DNA of 64,000 bases from Streptomyces sp. HUAS MG91 (GCF_040529335.1 NZ_CP159534.1:124001-188000), one strand, 5' to 3'. Positions 26,031-35,335 are shown, numbered from the stretch's first letter. Numbers and translations: made by a program. The notes: generated by a model from the letters alone, not told the origin.

Positions 26031-27128
26031 TCAGGAGCGGTCCGCTCCCCCGATGTGGTCGTCGTCCCGCAGCAGAGGCAGCAGCTGGTCTCCGATCCGG
26101 CGGGTTTCCTCCTTGTACGGGGTGTCGGACAGGACGAAGTGGGTGACGCCGAGCGCTCGGTAGGCGTCGAGTGCCGCGGCCACGTCGTCGGGCGAGCCGA
26201 CGAGCCAGGTGGTGGCCGCTCCCCCGCCGCCGAACCTGCCCGGCGTGGTGTAGAGGCAGGTGTCGAGGACCTCGCCCCGCTCGGCGAGGTCGAGGAGCCG
26301 GCGCTGGCCGACCGCTGTCCTGCGGTTGCCCATCCAGGTGCCGATCTCGCCCGCGTCGGCCGCCATCTTCGCGACCTTCTCCTCCGCCGCGCGCCAGGCC
26401 TCCTCGGTGGTGTCGCGGACGACGGTGGTGATCCGCAGGCCGTACTCCAGCGGGGCATGGCGACGTTCCACCCGGTCGGTGAGCTCCTTCAGTCTGGCGA
26501 CGCGTTCGGCGATTCCCTCCAGCGGTTCGCCCCAGAACAGCTGGACGTCGGCCTCGGCCGCCGAGACGCGTTCGGCGGCCTCGGACGCGCCTCCGAAGTA
26601 GAGGGGCGGATGGGCCCGTCCCTCGGTGGCGTACGGGGGCGGGCTCACCGTCGAGTCGGTGACGTGGAAGTACTCGCCACTGAAGGTGACGTTCTCCTCG
26701 GTCCACAGGCGTCGTACGAGATGCAGGAATTCCTGGGTGCGGGCGTAGCGCGCGGCAGGCTCGACGATGGTGTCGCCGTAGGCGGCCGGGCTGTCCACGC
26801 CGCTGACGACGTTCACCAGGAGGCGGCCGCGGCTGAGCTGGTCGAGGGTGGCGGCGGCGCCGGCGAAGTTCGCGGGCTGCCAGTAGCCGGGGCGGACGGC
26901 GACCAGGGGTTTGAACGTGGTGGTGCGCGCGGCCAGGGCGGTGGCGACGGTGAACGTGTCCGGGCGTCCCCATCCGGTGCCGAGGAGGGCGCCGCTCCAC
27001 CCGTGGTCCTCCGCGGTGCGGGCGAGTTCCGTCGAGTGCTCGATGGATCCCCAGCCGGAGGTCGTGTCGTCCCCGCGGTGCCCGGGCTGGACGGTGTTGG
27101 GGATGTACCAGAGGAATTGCGGGGTCAT
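26031..27128 (-). CDS. SsuD-like FMN-dependent monooxygenase (LLM class)
   Basis: The 365-residue protein is a luciferase-like monooxygenase of the alkanesulfonate type. The start FLWYIPNTVQPG, VAVRPGYWQPANFAGAAATL, LLVNVVSGVDSPAAYGD and PPLYFGGASEAA blocks follow SsuD order. SsuD uses FMNH2 and O2 to release sulfite from sulfonates; a partner flavin reductase is not in this cluster. It is translated right after the DHA2 exporter gene (ATGA overlap), third in an operon headed by a sulfur-type leader peptide. C-terminus slightly shorter than E. coli SsuD. Confidence 0.85.
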   Translation of the reverse strand: MTPQFLWYIPNTVQPGHRGDDTTSGWGSIEHSTELARTAEDHGWSGALLGTGWGRPDTFTVATALAARTTTFKPLVAVRPGYWQPANFAGAAATLDQLSRGRLLVNVVSGVDSPAAYGDTIVEPAARYARTQEFLHLVRRLWTEENVTFSGEYFHVTDSTVSPPPYATEGRAHPPLYFGGASEAAERVSAAEADVQLFWGEPLEGIAERVARLKELTDRVERRHAPLEYGLRITTVVRDTTEEAWRAAEEKVAKMAADAGEIGTWMGNRRTAVGQRRLLDLAERGEVLDTCLYTTPGRFGGGGAATTWLVGSPDDVAAALDAYRALGVTHFVLSDTPYKEETRRIGDQLLPLLRDDDHIGGADRS

Positions 27129-28681
27129 GACGGTTCCGTTCGTCGGTCGGGCAGGAGCGGCGGAGCGGGAATTCGGCCTCGGCCGTGCGAGGTGCCCGGC
27201 GGTACGCAGCGTTGAGGCACGGCGAGTTCGCGCCCGGCGGTGTCGTCCTTCGCCTCGGCAGGCGGGCCGCTCGGGGGTCGTCCGAGCCCGGACGTGCGCA
27301 GTCGTGAGAGCAGCAGGGCCACCGCGAGCAGGCCGGCGCAGGCGCAGGAGGCGAGGGCGTACGCGGATCGGGGGCCGCTGCCTCCCGGTGGCGTCGGGGC
27401 GGAGTGCAGATACACCGCCGAGACCGCGCTCAGGCAGACCGCCGCGGCGATGCGCTGTGCCATCTGCAGAATGCCGCCGGCCACTCCTGCCGCCTCGGCC
27501 GGAGCGTGGTGCAGGACCTGGGTCTGGTTGGGCGAGACCGTGAGGCCCGCGGCGGCGCCGGTCAGCAGCTGCACGCCGGCGCAGGCCAGGGGAAGCGCGG
27601 AGGTGGGCGCCGTGAGCGCGACAGCGCTCCCGGCCAGGGCGGCTCCGATGCCCAGGAGGAGCCCGAGGGACACCGTGCGCGGTCCGATGCGGCGCACCAC
27701 GCGCCAGGCGAGCGCGGAGGCGACCCCCATCGCGAGCGCCGAGGGAAGCGTGACGGCCGCGGTGCCCAGAGCCGTCAGGCCGAGCCCTTCCTGGAGGAAC
27801 ACGGTGAGCACCAGGGAGGAGGCGAGCGTGGCGCCGAACTGGGCCATCGCGACCGCCGTGCCCAGCAGGTACGGCTTCGACGTCCTGAGGGCGGGATGCA
27901 GCAGGGCCCGGCGTCCGCGGCGTACGCGCAGTCGTTGATGCCCGCTGAGCGCGGCCGCCAGGACGACCAGTCCGGTCGCCCACGCGAGCGCCTCTCCCCT
28001 GCTGCCCGGAGTACGGATGAACGGGACCATCAAGGTCAGCGTGCAGGCGCACGCCAGGGTCAGGCCGAGGATGTCGAGCCGGGCATCGCGGGCGGTGCGC
28101 CGGGGTGGCGGCAGCCACCGCGCCGCCAGTACCAGGGTGAGGATCGCGCACGGCGCGCTGAGCAGGAGGCAGCAGCGCCAGCCCCGTTCGGGACCGAGGG
28201 CGGCGACGAGTGCGCCGCCGAGCGGCGGGCCCAGAGCCGTGGCCACGCCGGACGTCACCGCGTACAGGCCCAGGGCGCGGCCTCGGGCCTGGCCCCGGAA
28301 GAGGTCCTGGAGGGTTCCGATCACCTGGGAGTTCACGAGCCCCGCCGCGGCCCCCTGCACCAGGCGCGCGGTGATCAGTGTGCCCGGCCCGCGGCCGGTC
28401 GCGGCCGCCGTCCCCGCGATGAGGAAGGCGGCCACGCCCAGCAGGAAGAACCGCTTGCGCCCGTGCGCGTCACCGAGGCTGCCGCCCGGGACGAGTGCCA
28501 GCCCGAAGGCCAGCGAGTATCCGGCGACGATCCATTGCACGTCCCCGGCACCGGCCCCGAGCGAGTGCCGCATGCTCGGCACGGCGATGTTCAGCACGGC
28601 CTGGTCCAGCAGGGTCGTCGCCCCCGCGGCCAGGCAGACGAGCAGGGCGCGCCGGGCGGCGCGGTCTTCTCCGGGGAGCAT
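27125..28681 (-). CDS. DHA2-type MFS transporter in sulfur operon
   Basis: The 518-residue protein has about 14 membrane segments, TTLLDQAVLNIAVPSM in helix 1 and motif A as GGSLGDAHGRKR. The C-terminal 60 residues are hydrophilic and proline-rich, longer than usual. Its ATG directly abuts the TauD-family stop and its own stop overlaps the monooxygenase ATG, so all three are translated together. An exporter within a sulfonate-type operon is unexpected and suggests removal of a product rather than uptake. Confidence 0.85.
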   Translation of the reverse strand: MLPGEDRAARRALLVCLAAGATTLLDQAVLNIAVPSMRHSLGAGAGDVQWIVAGYSLAFGLALVPGGSLGDAHGRKRFFLLGVAAFLIAGTAAATGRGPGTLITARLVQGAAAGLVNSQVIGTLQDLFRGQARGRALGLYAVTSGVATALGPPLGGALVAALGPERGWRCCLLLSAPCAILTLVLAARWLPPPRRTARDARLDILGLTLACACTLTLMVPFIRTPGSRGEALAWATGLVVLAAALSGHQRLRVRRGRRALLHPALRTSKPYLLGTAVAMAQFGATLASSLVLTVFLQEGLGLTALGTAAVTLPSALAMGVASALAWRVVRRIGPRTVSLGLLLGIGAALAGSAVALTAPTSALPLACAGVQLLTGAAAGLTVSPNQTQVLHHAPAEAAGVAGGILQMAQRIAAAVCLSAVSAVYLHSAPTPPGGSGPRSAYALASCACAGLLAVALLLSRLRTSGLGRPPSGPPAEAKDDTAGRELAVPQRCVPPGTSHGRGRIPAPPLLPDRRTEPS

Positions 28682-29506
28682 TCAGGAACGCGCCTCCGGC
28701 ACGGGGCCCGCTTCCGGCTCGACGCCGATGACCTTGCGGTAGACGCGTGCCCCGTCGCCGTAGTCGTCGACGGCGTAGTGCCAGGTGGCGCGGTTGTCCC
28801 AGAGGACGAAGTCGCCGGGCTGCCAGCCGAAGCGGATCGTGTAGTCGGGCGAGGAGGCGTGCCGCAGGAGGTGGTCGAGCAGGACCTTGCTCTCCGCGGG
28901 TGTCACCCCGGTGAGGCCGGTCGCCGAGGTGCTGATGAAGAGGCCCTTGCGGCCGGTGGTCGGGTGCGTCAGGACGACGGGGTGTTCGATCGTCGGTCCG
29001 CTCGTGGTCTTCTTGCTGCCCTGCGCGTAGTTCTCCGCGTTGCCGTCGTACACGGCGCTCACGGACGCCAGGAGCTCCTTGAACGGCTCCGACAGATCGT
29101 CGTACGCGGCCTGCAGATCCGCCCACAGGGTGTGACCGCCCAGCTCGGGCACCACCTCGTAGGTCAGCGACTCGATCGCGAAGACGGGGGCGCGCCACAG
29201 GCCGCCGATGTGCCAGGTGCTGGCCTTGCCGGTCTTCCGCACGTTGTACGGGTAGACGAGCGGGTTGGCCGGGTCCTTCGCGGCGGTCGGGTGGTCGAAG
29301 GGCTCGGCGAAGACCCGTACGGCGGCGACGTGCTGATCGGGGGTCAGGTGCTGGCCGCGGAACACCAGGACCTTGTGGTCCCGGAACGCCTGCCGCAGTG
29401 CGTCGGTGGTGGTGGCGTCGAGTGGGCCCGTCAGGTCGATGCCCGTGATCTCGGCGCCGAAGCGCGGTCCTGTCCTGACGATGTCGAACGGGGCGACGGT
29501 GGTCAT
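28682..29506 (-). CDS. TauD-family Fe/2-oxoglutarate enzyme with HxG site
   Basis: The 274-residue protein aligns with taurine dioxygenase over its full length: FGAEITGIDLTGPLD, LVFRGQHLTPDQHV, HPVVLTHPTTGRKGLF and WDNRATWHYA. In TauD iron is bound by His99, Asp101 and His255, and 2-oxoglutarate by an Arg after the second His. Here His99 (TWHIGG), His243 (TWHYA) and Arg254/257 are kept, but residue 101 is Gly, codon GGC at 29204-29206. The spacing from WH to GGHTLW is the same 31 residues as from WH to GGDTLW in TauD, so the Gly truly replaces Asp. In characterised Fe/2OG halogenases (SyrB2, WelO5, BesD) Asp is replaced by Ala or Gly, which opens a site for chloride. Function could be halogenation or another radical transfer, or the enzyme may be dead: GAC to GGC is one base. 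Confidence 0.85.
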   Translation of the reverse strand: MTTVAPFDIVRTGPRFGAEITGIDLTGPLDATTTDALRQAFRDHKVLVFRGQHLTPDQHVAAVRVFAEPFDHPTAAKDPANPLVYPYNVRKTGKASTWHIGGLWRAPVFAIESLTYEVVPELGGHTLWADLQAAYDDLSEPFKELLASVSAVYDGNAENYAQGSKKTTSGPTIEHPVVLTHPTTGRKGLFISTSATGLTGVTPAESKVLLDHLLRHASSPDYTIRFGWQPGDFVLWDNRATWHYAVDDYGDGARVYRKVIGVEPEAGPVPEARS

Positions 29507-29520
29507 GGCGTCTTCTCCTC

Positions 29521-29795
29521 CTTGTACGGTGCGGGGTCGCGCAGAGCGGCGTACTGGGGTGTGCCGTGGCGGCGTGGAGCGGGCGGGTCACGGGGATGTC
29601 GACGGCGATGCGGGCCTCGTCGGCGTTGTGGGTCACCAGGAGCGCGGCGGGGCGGTGTCGTTCACGCAGTTGCCGCAGCGGCTCGTGCACCCGGATGCGG
29701 GTGAGGCTGTCGAGGGCTCCGAACGGCTTTTCCGCGAGCGGGAGTTGTGGTTGGCGGGCGAGGGACACCCGCTGCTGTTCGCCGCCGGCGGTGGG
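29521..29795 (-). pseudogene. ssuB: Relic of a sulfonate ABC-transporter ATPase
   Basis: The frame continues without a break from the stop of the leader peptide: GGEQQRVSLARQPQL (ABC signature), then LPLAEKPFGALDSLTRI where LLLLDEPFGALD is expected, then LLVTHNADEA (H-loop). The Walker B Asp-Glu is now Glu-Lys, and Walker A and the N-terminal half are missing. A further shift near the end puts the last codons in another frame. It is the kind of ATPase (SsuB/TauB) that normally precedes sulfonate enzymes, so the operon once included an importer. The deletion left leader, promoter and enzymes in place. Confidence 0.75.
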
Positions 29796-29870
29796 TCAGC
29801 TACACACCGCGGTGGCGACACGCATCAGATCGATGGCCCGCCGCTTCCGGAGCCGCTGGTTGATCCACAT
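29796..29870 (-). CDS. Sulfur-operon leader peptide
   Basis: A 24-codon ORF runs from ATG 29870 to TGA 29796. Its basic N-terminal part (MWINQRLRKRR) is followed by AIDLMRVATAVCS. The pattern (R/H)-x-x-(I/V)DLxRVxxAxC is that of the short putative leader peptides found upstream of cysteine, sulfate and sulfonate genes in Streptomyces. The conserved terminal Cys suggests that ribosome stalling at Cys codons when cysteine is scarce controls the downstream genes. Too small for ordinary gene calling. The pattern match is strong; the mechanism is inferred from the family context. Confidence 0.8.
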   Translation of the reverse strand: MWINQRLRKRRAIDLMRVATAVCS

Positions 29871-30251
29871 GCCGCCGAAGCTACCGACACGCCAAGTGCA
29901 TTTCAAGGAAAGGGAGTTGGCTGACATCGGGCTGCAACGGCCGTTTCATGGAAGCGCCATGCTGGTGTTACATGCCGGGCAGGCGGCCCGGATTCGGGGG
30001 CGTTCGACCACCGTCAGGGTTAAGACTTCTGGTGTCCTGTCCCCCGTCCAGCACCGCCGTGACCTGCGACGCGCCGCCGAGGGGCCCTGTCACACCCCTG
30101 ATCGTCAGACCCCGGTACAGCGCGGCCTGCCTGCGCGGCTTCCAGCGGGGCAGCATGGACGATGGCAGCTTCCGCCGATCACCGGCCGGTGAGCGGCCGG
30201 ATGCCCGTATCTTCGGCAGCACCCTGTGAAAACGTTCAAGGAGCGCAACTG
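29871..30251. other. Divergent promoter region
   Basis: These 381 bases separate the leader peptide (minus) from the aldo/keto reductase (plus). No family-like frame was seen. The region is less GC-rich near 29885-29945, and should hold the promoter of the sulfur operon and that of the reductase gene. Confidence 0.5.
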
Positions 30252-31226
<975 letters not shown>

Positions 31227-31240
31227 CCAGCGGCGCCCGG

Positions 31241-31279
31241 AAGGCCCCGGCCCGGCGTGCCCGCCCGGACCGGGGCCTT
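31241..31279 (+). terminator. 10-bp hairpin terminator
   Basis: AAGGCCCCGG (31241-31250) pairs perfectly with CCGGGGCCTT (31270-31279), 14 bases after the reductase stop and shortly before the end of the convergent response-regulator gene. It probably stops transcription from both sides. Confidence 0.78.
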
Positions 31280-31316
31280 CTCCTCGACAGCCTCCTCGGC
31301 AGCCATTCAAGAGAAT

Positions 31317-32012
31317 TCATAGGGCATTGAGCCGATTTTCGTGCTCTCGGTCGGCGCCGCCACCCGCCCGCACCAGACCCCACTCGTAGGCCGCGATGAC
31401 GGCTTGTGCGCGGTCCCGCAGCTCCAGTTTCGCGAACAGCCGGTTGATATGGGTCTTCACGGTGTGATCCGTGATCGTGAGTCGGCCCGCGATCTCCGCG
31501 TTGGACAGCCCCCGGGCGATCAAGGTGAGCACCTCGGTCTCACGTGCCGTGAGGTCGGCCGCGGAATGGACCGGCAGCCGTGAGGCCCGCGCGTGCACGA
31601 ACTCGCCGATCACCCGCTTGGTGATCTCGGGCGAGAGCAGCGCGTTCCCGGCGGCCACCACCCGCACCGCGTGCAGCAGTTCGGGGAAGGTGGCGTCCTT
31701 GAGGAGAAAGCCGCCCGCCCCGGCCGCGAGGGCGTCGTACACGTACTCGTCGAGCCCGAAGGTCGTGAGCATCAGGACTTTCGTCGCGCCGTCGGAGGCG
31801 GCCAGGATCTCGCGGGCGGCCTCGATGCCGTTCTTGTGCGGCATCCGAATGTCGAGGAGGGCGAGATCGGGCCGCGTCCTGGCGGCGATGTGCACGGCCT
31901 GTTCACCGTCCTCGGCTTCGCCGACGACCTCGATGTCCTCCTGGGTGTTGAGGAGGTTGACGAACCCGGTGCGGACGATCGCCTGATCGTCGGCGACCAG
32001 TGCCCTGATCAC
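31317..32012 (-). CDS. NarL/LuxR-type response regulator
   Basis: The 231-residue protein has a receiver domain (acidic pair Asp8-Asp9, phospho-acceptor Asp54 in LALLDIRMP, Lys in FLLKDAT) and a C-terminal LuxR helix-turn-helix (LTARETEVLTLIARGLSNAEI, split here by the usual spacing, then TVKTHINRLFAKL). It follows the sensor kinase by 23 bases. GTG 32012 is chosen because AAGGAG lies 6 bases before it; an in-frame ATG at 32039 overlaps the kinase end. Targets unknown. Confidence 0.88.
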   Translation of the reverse strand: MIRALVADDQAIVRTGFVNLLNTQEDIEVVGEAEDGEQAVHIAARTRPDLALLDIRMPHKNGIEAAREILAASDGATKVLMLTTFGLDEYVYDALAAGAGGFLLKDATFPELLHAVRVVAAGNALLSPEITKRVIGEFVHARASRLPVHSAADLTARETEVLTLIARGLSNAEIAGRLTITDHTVKTHINRLFAKLELRDRAQAVIAAYEWGLVRAGGGADREHENRLNAL

Positions 32013-32035
32013 ACACGACTCCTTCTTCGCGCTGT

Positions 32036-33238
32036 TCACCCGACGCCCCAGGGGAGCTCCGCCTCCACCAGGAAACCCCCGCCCGGACCTGTGCCCGCAC
32101 TGAGCCGGCCGCCGACCAGCGCCGCCCGCTCGCGCATCCCGCTCAGGCCGTGGCCCGCACCGGAGCCCGCCCCGGGCTCAGGGCCCGGACCATTGTCGTG
32201 GACGCGCAGGGTGAGCAGCTGTTCGGTGCCGTAGTCGATCTCCACCACGGTACGGGCACCGGGCGCGTGCCTGCGTGCGTTGGTCAGCGCCTCCTGGGTG
32301 ATCCGGTAGGCGGACAACTCCCATGCGGCGGGCAGCGGCACCCGTTCCCCGGTGACTCTCAGCTCGGCTTCGCCACCCACCGCCCGGTGCTGCTCGATCA
32401 GTTCGGCGAGATGGTCGAGGGTCGGCTGCGGGGCGGTGAGAGTCACGTCCCCCTGGGCCTGGGGAGTGCGCAGAACTCCGAGGAGGCGGCGGAGTTCGGC
32501 CATCGAGGAGCGGGCGGTGCCGGCGATCTGCTGGAAGCCGTCGCGGGCCTCGGGAGTGAGTCCGGGGGTGGTGTAGGTGGCGCTCTCGGCCTGGACGGCG
32601 ATCATCGACACCGCATGCGAGACGATGTCGTGCAGCTCGCGGGCGATGGCGGCCCGCTCGGCCTCGGCGGCCTGCTGCCGTTCCATCGCGATCAACCGGG
32701 CCTGGGCCAGGTCTCGTTCATGACGGCTCTGCTCGCGGGAGCGGACCGCGTCGCCCATCATCACGGCGGCGAAGATGACCACGGTCAGCACGAAGGACTC
32801 GGCGAACAGGCCGAGTGAGTCCTTCTGCCACAGCGGCGGCACCGGCAGGTTCATCCGCGACCAGGTACGTATGTGCACCAGGTTGACGCACACAGCCCCC
32901 AGTGCCCCGCCCACGACGGTCACCGCCGGGTGGCACACCCGGTAGCGGCCCAGGGTGTAGAAGCCGATCAGCCCGCTGGCCATGATCGAGAGGTACAGAC
33001 TGACGTCGCCGGCGAACCCGAGCAGTCCGGCGGCCACCGTCACCACCGCCACGGGCGGGAAGGAGCGCCGCCACATCAGCGAGGCGGAGGAGACGAGCAC
33101 GCCGGTCACGGTGGTCAGGGATCCGGGATAGGCGATCAGCTCGGCCACGGCACCGACGGTCAGGGCACCGCCGGTGACCCAGGGGTGGGCGGGTGAGGCT
33201 GTCCAGGCGCGGAACCGCTGGTGAAGGGACGGACGCAT
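32036..33238 (-). CDS. Sensor histidine kinase, NarX/DesK-type
   Basis: The 400-residue protein has about five N-terminal membrane segments (residues 20-165) and a short coiled linker. The HisKA_3 dimerisation box follows as ARELHDIVSHAVSMI with His203, then the ATPase domain (N box ITQEALTNARRHAPG, G1 DNGPGP, G2 GHGLSGM). It phosphorylates the response regulator encoded next. No periplasmic sensor domain of size is visible, so the signal is probably sensed in the membrane. ATG 33238 is the family-like start; the open frame extends further up. Confidence 0.88.
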   Translation of the reverse strand: MRPSLHQRFRAWTASPAHPWVTGGALTVGAVAELIAYPGSLTTVTGVLVSSASLMWRRSFPPVAVVTVAAGLLGFAGDVSLYLSIMASGLIGFYTLGRYRVCHPAVTVVGGALGAVCVNLVHIRTWSRMNLPVPPLWQKDSLGLFAESFVLTVVIFAAVMMGDAVRSREQSRHERDLAQARLIAMERQQAAEAERAAIARELHDIVSHAVSMIAVQAESATYTTPGLTPEARDGFQQIAGTARSSMAELRRLLGVLRTPQAQGDVTLTAPQPTLDHLAELIEQHRAVGGEAELRVTGERVPLPAAWELSAYRITQEALTNARRHAPGARTVVEIDYGTEQLLTLRVHDNGPGPEPGAGSGAGHGLSGMRERAALVGGRLSAGTGPGGGFLVEAELPWGVG

Positions 33239-33571
33239 ACCTCCATGATCCGTGCCGACGCGGCCGCGCGCGTCACCGCACGGGTTGAGCCTGAGGCCGG
33301 ATGTCATGCCACGGGTTGAGTTCCAGGTGCGGAGCCTCGGTTGACGCCCCCCGGCCTGCGGGTTCGTAGCGTCGACGAGCATGACGAGGCGTCTTGAACA
33401 GTGCGGGTGGCACATCCGGTACGTACGCGACGAGCGATGGCAGCCGGGCCGTGCGGGCCTGGTGCTCGATGTCGCGGCCGCGCTCAAGTGGACGGCGCCG
33501 TCCGCGGCGCCGGCACTGATCGCGGTAGGTCGGGGCCACAGGTACGCGCCCTCCCGGAAGAAGGCCCTCGT
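33239..33571. other. Gap between divergent kinase and glycosyltransferase
   Basis: The 333 bases contain a 64-codon plus-strand frame (33381-33575) that overlaps the glycosyltransferase start and shows no family pattern. I treat the region as promoter DNA for the two flanking genes. Confidence 0.5.
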
Positions 33572-34735
33572 ATGACGGAACACTCCAGCCCGCGCACGCT
33601 GATCGTCACCAATGACTTCCCGCCCCGGCAGGGCGGCATCGAGACGTTCGTCCGTGAACTGGCCGACCGGTTCCCGCCCGACCGGGTGGTCGTCTTCACC
33701 TCATCGCCGCGGACGGCCACGGCACAACCGGCATCCGACGAGTCCTTCCCGTACCCGGTGATCCGTCACCGGGTACACACCCTCCTGCCCACGCCACGGG
33801 CCACCGCGCACGCCGCGTCCGTGGCCCGCCAATACGGCTGCGAGCGGGTGTGGTTCGGCGCGGCGGCGCCGCTCGGTCTGATGGCGGACCGGCTGCGGCG
33901 GACCACGGACATCCGCGCCGCCGTCGCCACCACGCACGGCCACGAAGTCTGGTGGGCCCGCACCCCTGGGACCAGGACGCTGCTGCGCCGCATCGGCACG
34001 CAGGCCGACGCGCTCACCTGGCTGGGTACGAGCACCCGCCGCCCGATCGAGGCGGCCCTGGCTCCCGGCACCCGCACCGCACGCCTGGTCCCCGGCGTGG
34101 ACACCACAGCGTTCCGCCCCGGCCTGGACGGCGGCCCGGTGCGGGCCCGCTACGGCCTGGGGCGCCGCCCCGTGATCCTTTGCGCGGCCCGGCTGGTTCC
34201 ACGCAAGGGCCAGGACACTCTGGTCCGGGCGCTGCCCTGGATCCGCAGGGCGGTCCCGGACGCCATGCTGCTCCTGGTCGGCGACGGTCCGTACGCCCGC
34301 GAACTGCGGCAAGCAGCCCTGGATGAAGGGGTCTTGGACTCGGTCGTCTTCGCCGGAGGCCATCCGCACCAGGCTCTCCCCTCCTTCTACGCCGCCGCTG
34401 ACGTCTTCGCCATGCCCTGCCGCACCCGTAGACGCGGCCTGGAAGTGGAGGGCCTGGGCATCGTCTACCTGGAAGCCGCCGCGTCAGGACTGCCCGTCCT
34501 GGCGGGTGACTCGGGCGGCGCCCCCGACGCGGTACGCGAGGGCGAGACGGGCCATGTCGTCGACGGACATTCGGTGGCGGCAACCGCGGACCGTCTGATC
34601 AGGCTCTTGCGCAACCCCGAACTCGCCCACGCAATGGGCGCCAAGGGCCGCCACTGGGTCCAGACGGAATGGACGTGGGACCACTCCTACGCAACGCTGG
34701 CAGGGCTGCTCCAGTCAGCGGGAGCCGCCGGATGA
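33572..34735 (+). CDS. GT4-family glycosyltransferase, PimB-like
   Basis: The 387-residue protein has the GT-B fold. The N-terminal glycine-rich acceptor loop is TNDFPPRQGGIETFVRELAD, the central block HGHEVWWARTPG, and the second-domain start AARLVPRKGQDTLVRAL. The donor-site motif runs from LEVEGLGIVYLEA, a clear E-x7-E. It closely follows the order of the phosphatidylinositol mannosyltransferase PimB and related GDP-mannose enzymes of actinomycetes, so lipid-linked mannose transfer at the inner membrane face is likely. Its stop overlaps the start of a transposase relic in ATGA. Confidence 0.85.
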   Translation: MTEHSSPRTLIVTNDFPPRQGGIETFVRELADRFPPDRVVVFTSSPRTATAQPASDESFPYPVIRHRVHTLLPTPRATAHAASVARQYGCERVWFGAAAPLGLMADRLRRTTDIRAAVATTHGHEVWWARTPGTRTLLRRIGTQADALTWLGTSTRRPIEAALAPGTRTARLVPGVDTTAFRPGLDGGPVRARYGLGRRPVILCAARLVPRKGQDTLVRALPWIRRAVPDAMLLLVGDGPYARELRQAALDEGVLDSVVFAGGHPHQALPSFYAAADVFAMPCRTRRRGLEVEGLGIVYLEAAASGLPVLAGDSGGAPDAVREGETGHVVDGHSVAATADRLIRLLRNPELAHAMGAKGRHWVQTEWTWDHSYATLAGLLQSAGAAG

Positions 34736-34827
34736 ACGAGCGCAAGCCGAAGCCGAGCGACTTGTCCGACGATCGCTGGGCACTGACCGAGCCGGTCATC
34801 ACAGCGCGGAAGAAGGACCAGTCGAGC
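34732..34827 (+). pseudogene. N-terminal relic of an IS5-family transposase
   Basis: From ATG 34732 the frame reads MNERKPKPSDLSDDRWALTE then PVITARK, which is the start of the DUF4096 domain of many Streptomyces IS5-type transposases (usual form PSDLSDEQWALIEPVI). The match stops at about codon 28 and the rest of the element is missing. The ATG overlaps the glycosyltransferase stop, so an IS once sat directly against that gene. Confidence 0.7.
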
Positions 34828-34857
34828 CGGTCGACGATCGGCGCCTCCGGCTCGCCG

Positions 34858-35214
34858 CTACCCCTTCCGGGTCCGCATCATCACCAAGGCGCCTCCTGCC
34901 GCTGCCGCCCCCACCGCTCCCATGGCCAGGAAACCCTGGGAGGAGCGCCAGGACAGCACCGACCAGCGGGACTGCGCCGAGAGCAAGGATCCCGTACTCA
35001 GCCACGACCCCGTCGAGATCAACGACAGGGACGAGCCGATCGAGCCGACCGAAAGGGCGCTGCCGATCGAGCCGACGGACAGGGCCGATCCGACGGACCC
35101 GATGGACAGCACCGAACCCACTGACCCGATCGACAACACAGAGTCCTGCGACCACAAGGACAGCACTGAATCCGAGGAGGAACAACGACCCGACCGTACC
35201 GGCGGCTTTGACAT
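34858..35214 (-). CDS. Nonapeptide-repeat protein with C-terminal membrane helix
   Basis: The 118-residue protein consists of six to seven copies of a nine-residue unit of the form S-V/I-G-S-x-L-S-x-G (about residues 15-80). A short basic and Trp-containing link (SRWSVLSWR) follows, then one hydrophobic helix (95-112) and a basic tail (RTRKG). Similar Ser-Gly-Leu repeat proteins occur widely in actinomycetes without known role. The even spacing suggests a small solenoid or amphipathic sheet presented at the membrane. Start is uncertain: ATG 35214 is preferred, GTG 35310 is in frame. On DNA it is a 27-bp tandem repeat, prone to length change. Confidence 0.7.
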   Translation of the reverse strand: MSKPPVRSGRCSSSDSVLSLWSQDSVLSIGSVGSVLSIGSVGSALSVGSIGSALSVGSIGSSLSLISTGSWLSTGSLLSAQSRWSVLSWRSSQGFLAMGAVGAAAAGGALVMMRTRKG

Positions 35215-35335
35215 GAGGTCATTCTGCGCGCAGGACGCACGGTCCGGCAGTCCGAGCGGGGGCATCTTTCCCGAGCCCACTGTGCACGGCCAGGTGTTGC
35301 CGGAGAGCACGTTGGCGGCTGGCCAGTGAGACTGC

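Noticed and set aside
33381..33575. 64-codon plus-strand ORF before the glycosyltransferase
   Set aside because: Overlaps the glycosyltransferase start, lacks a ribosome site and family pattern.
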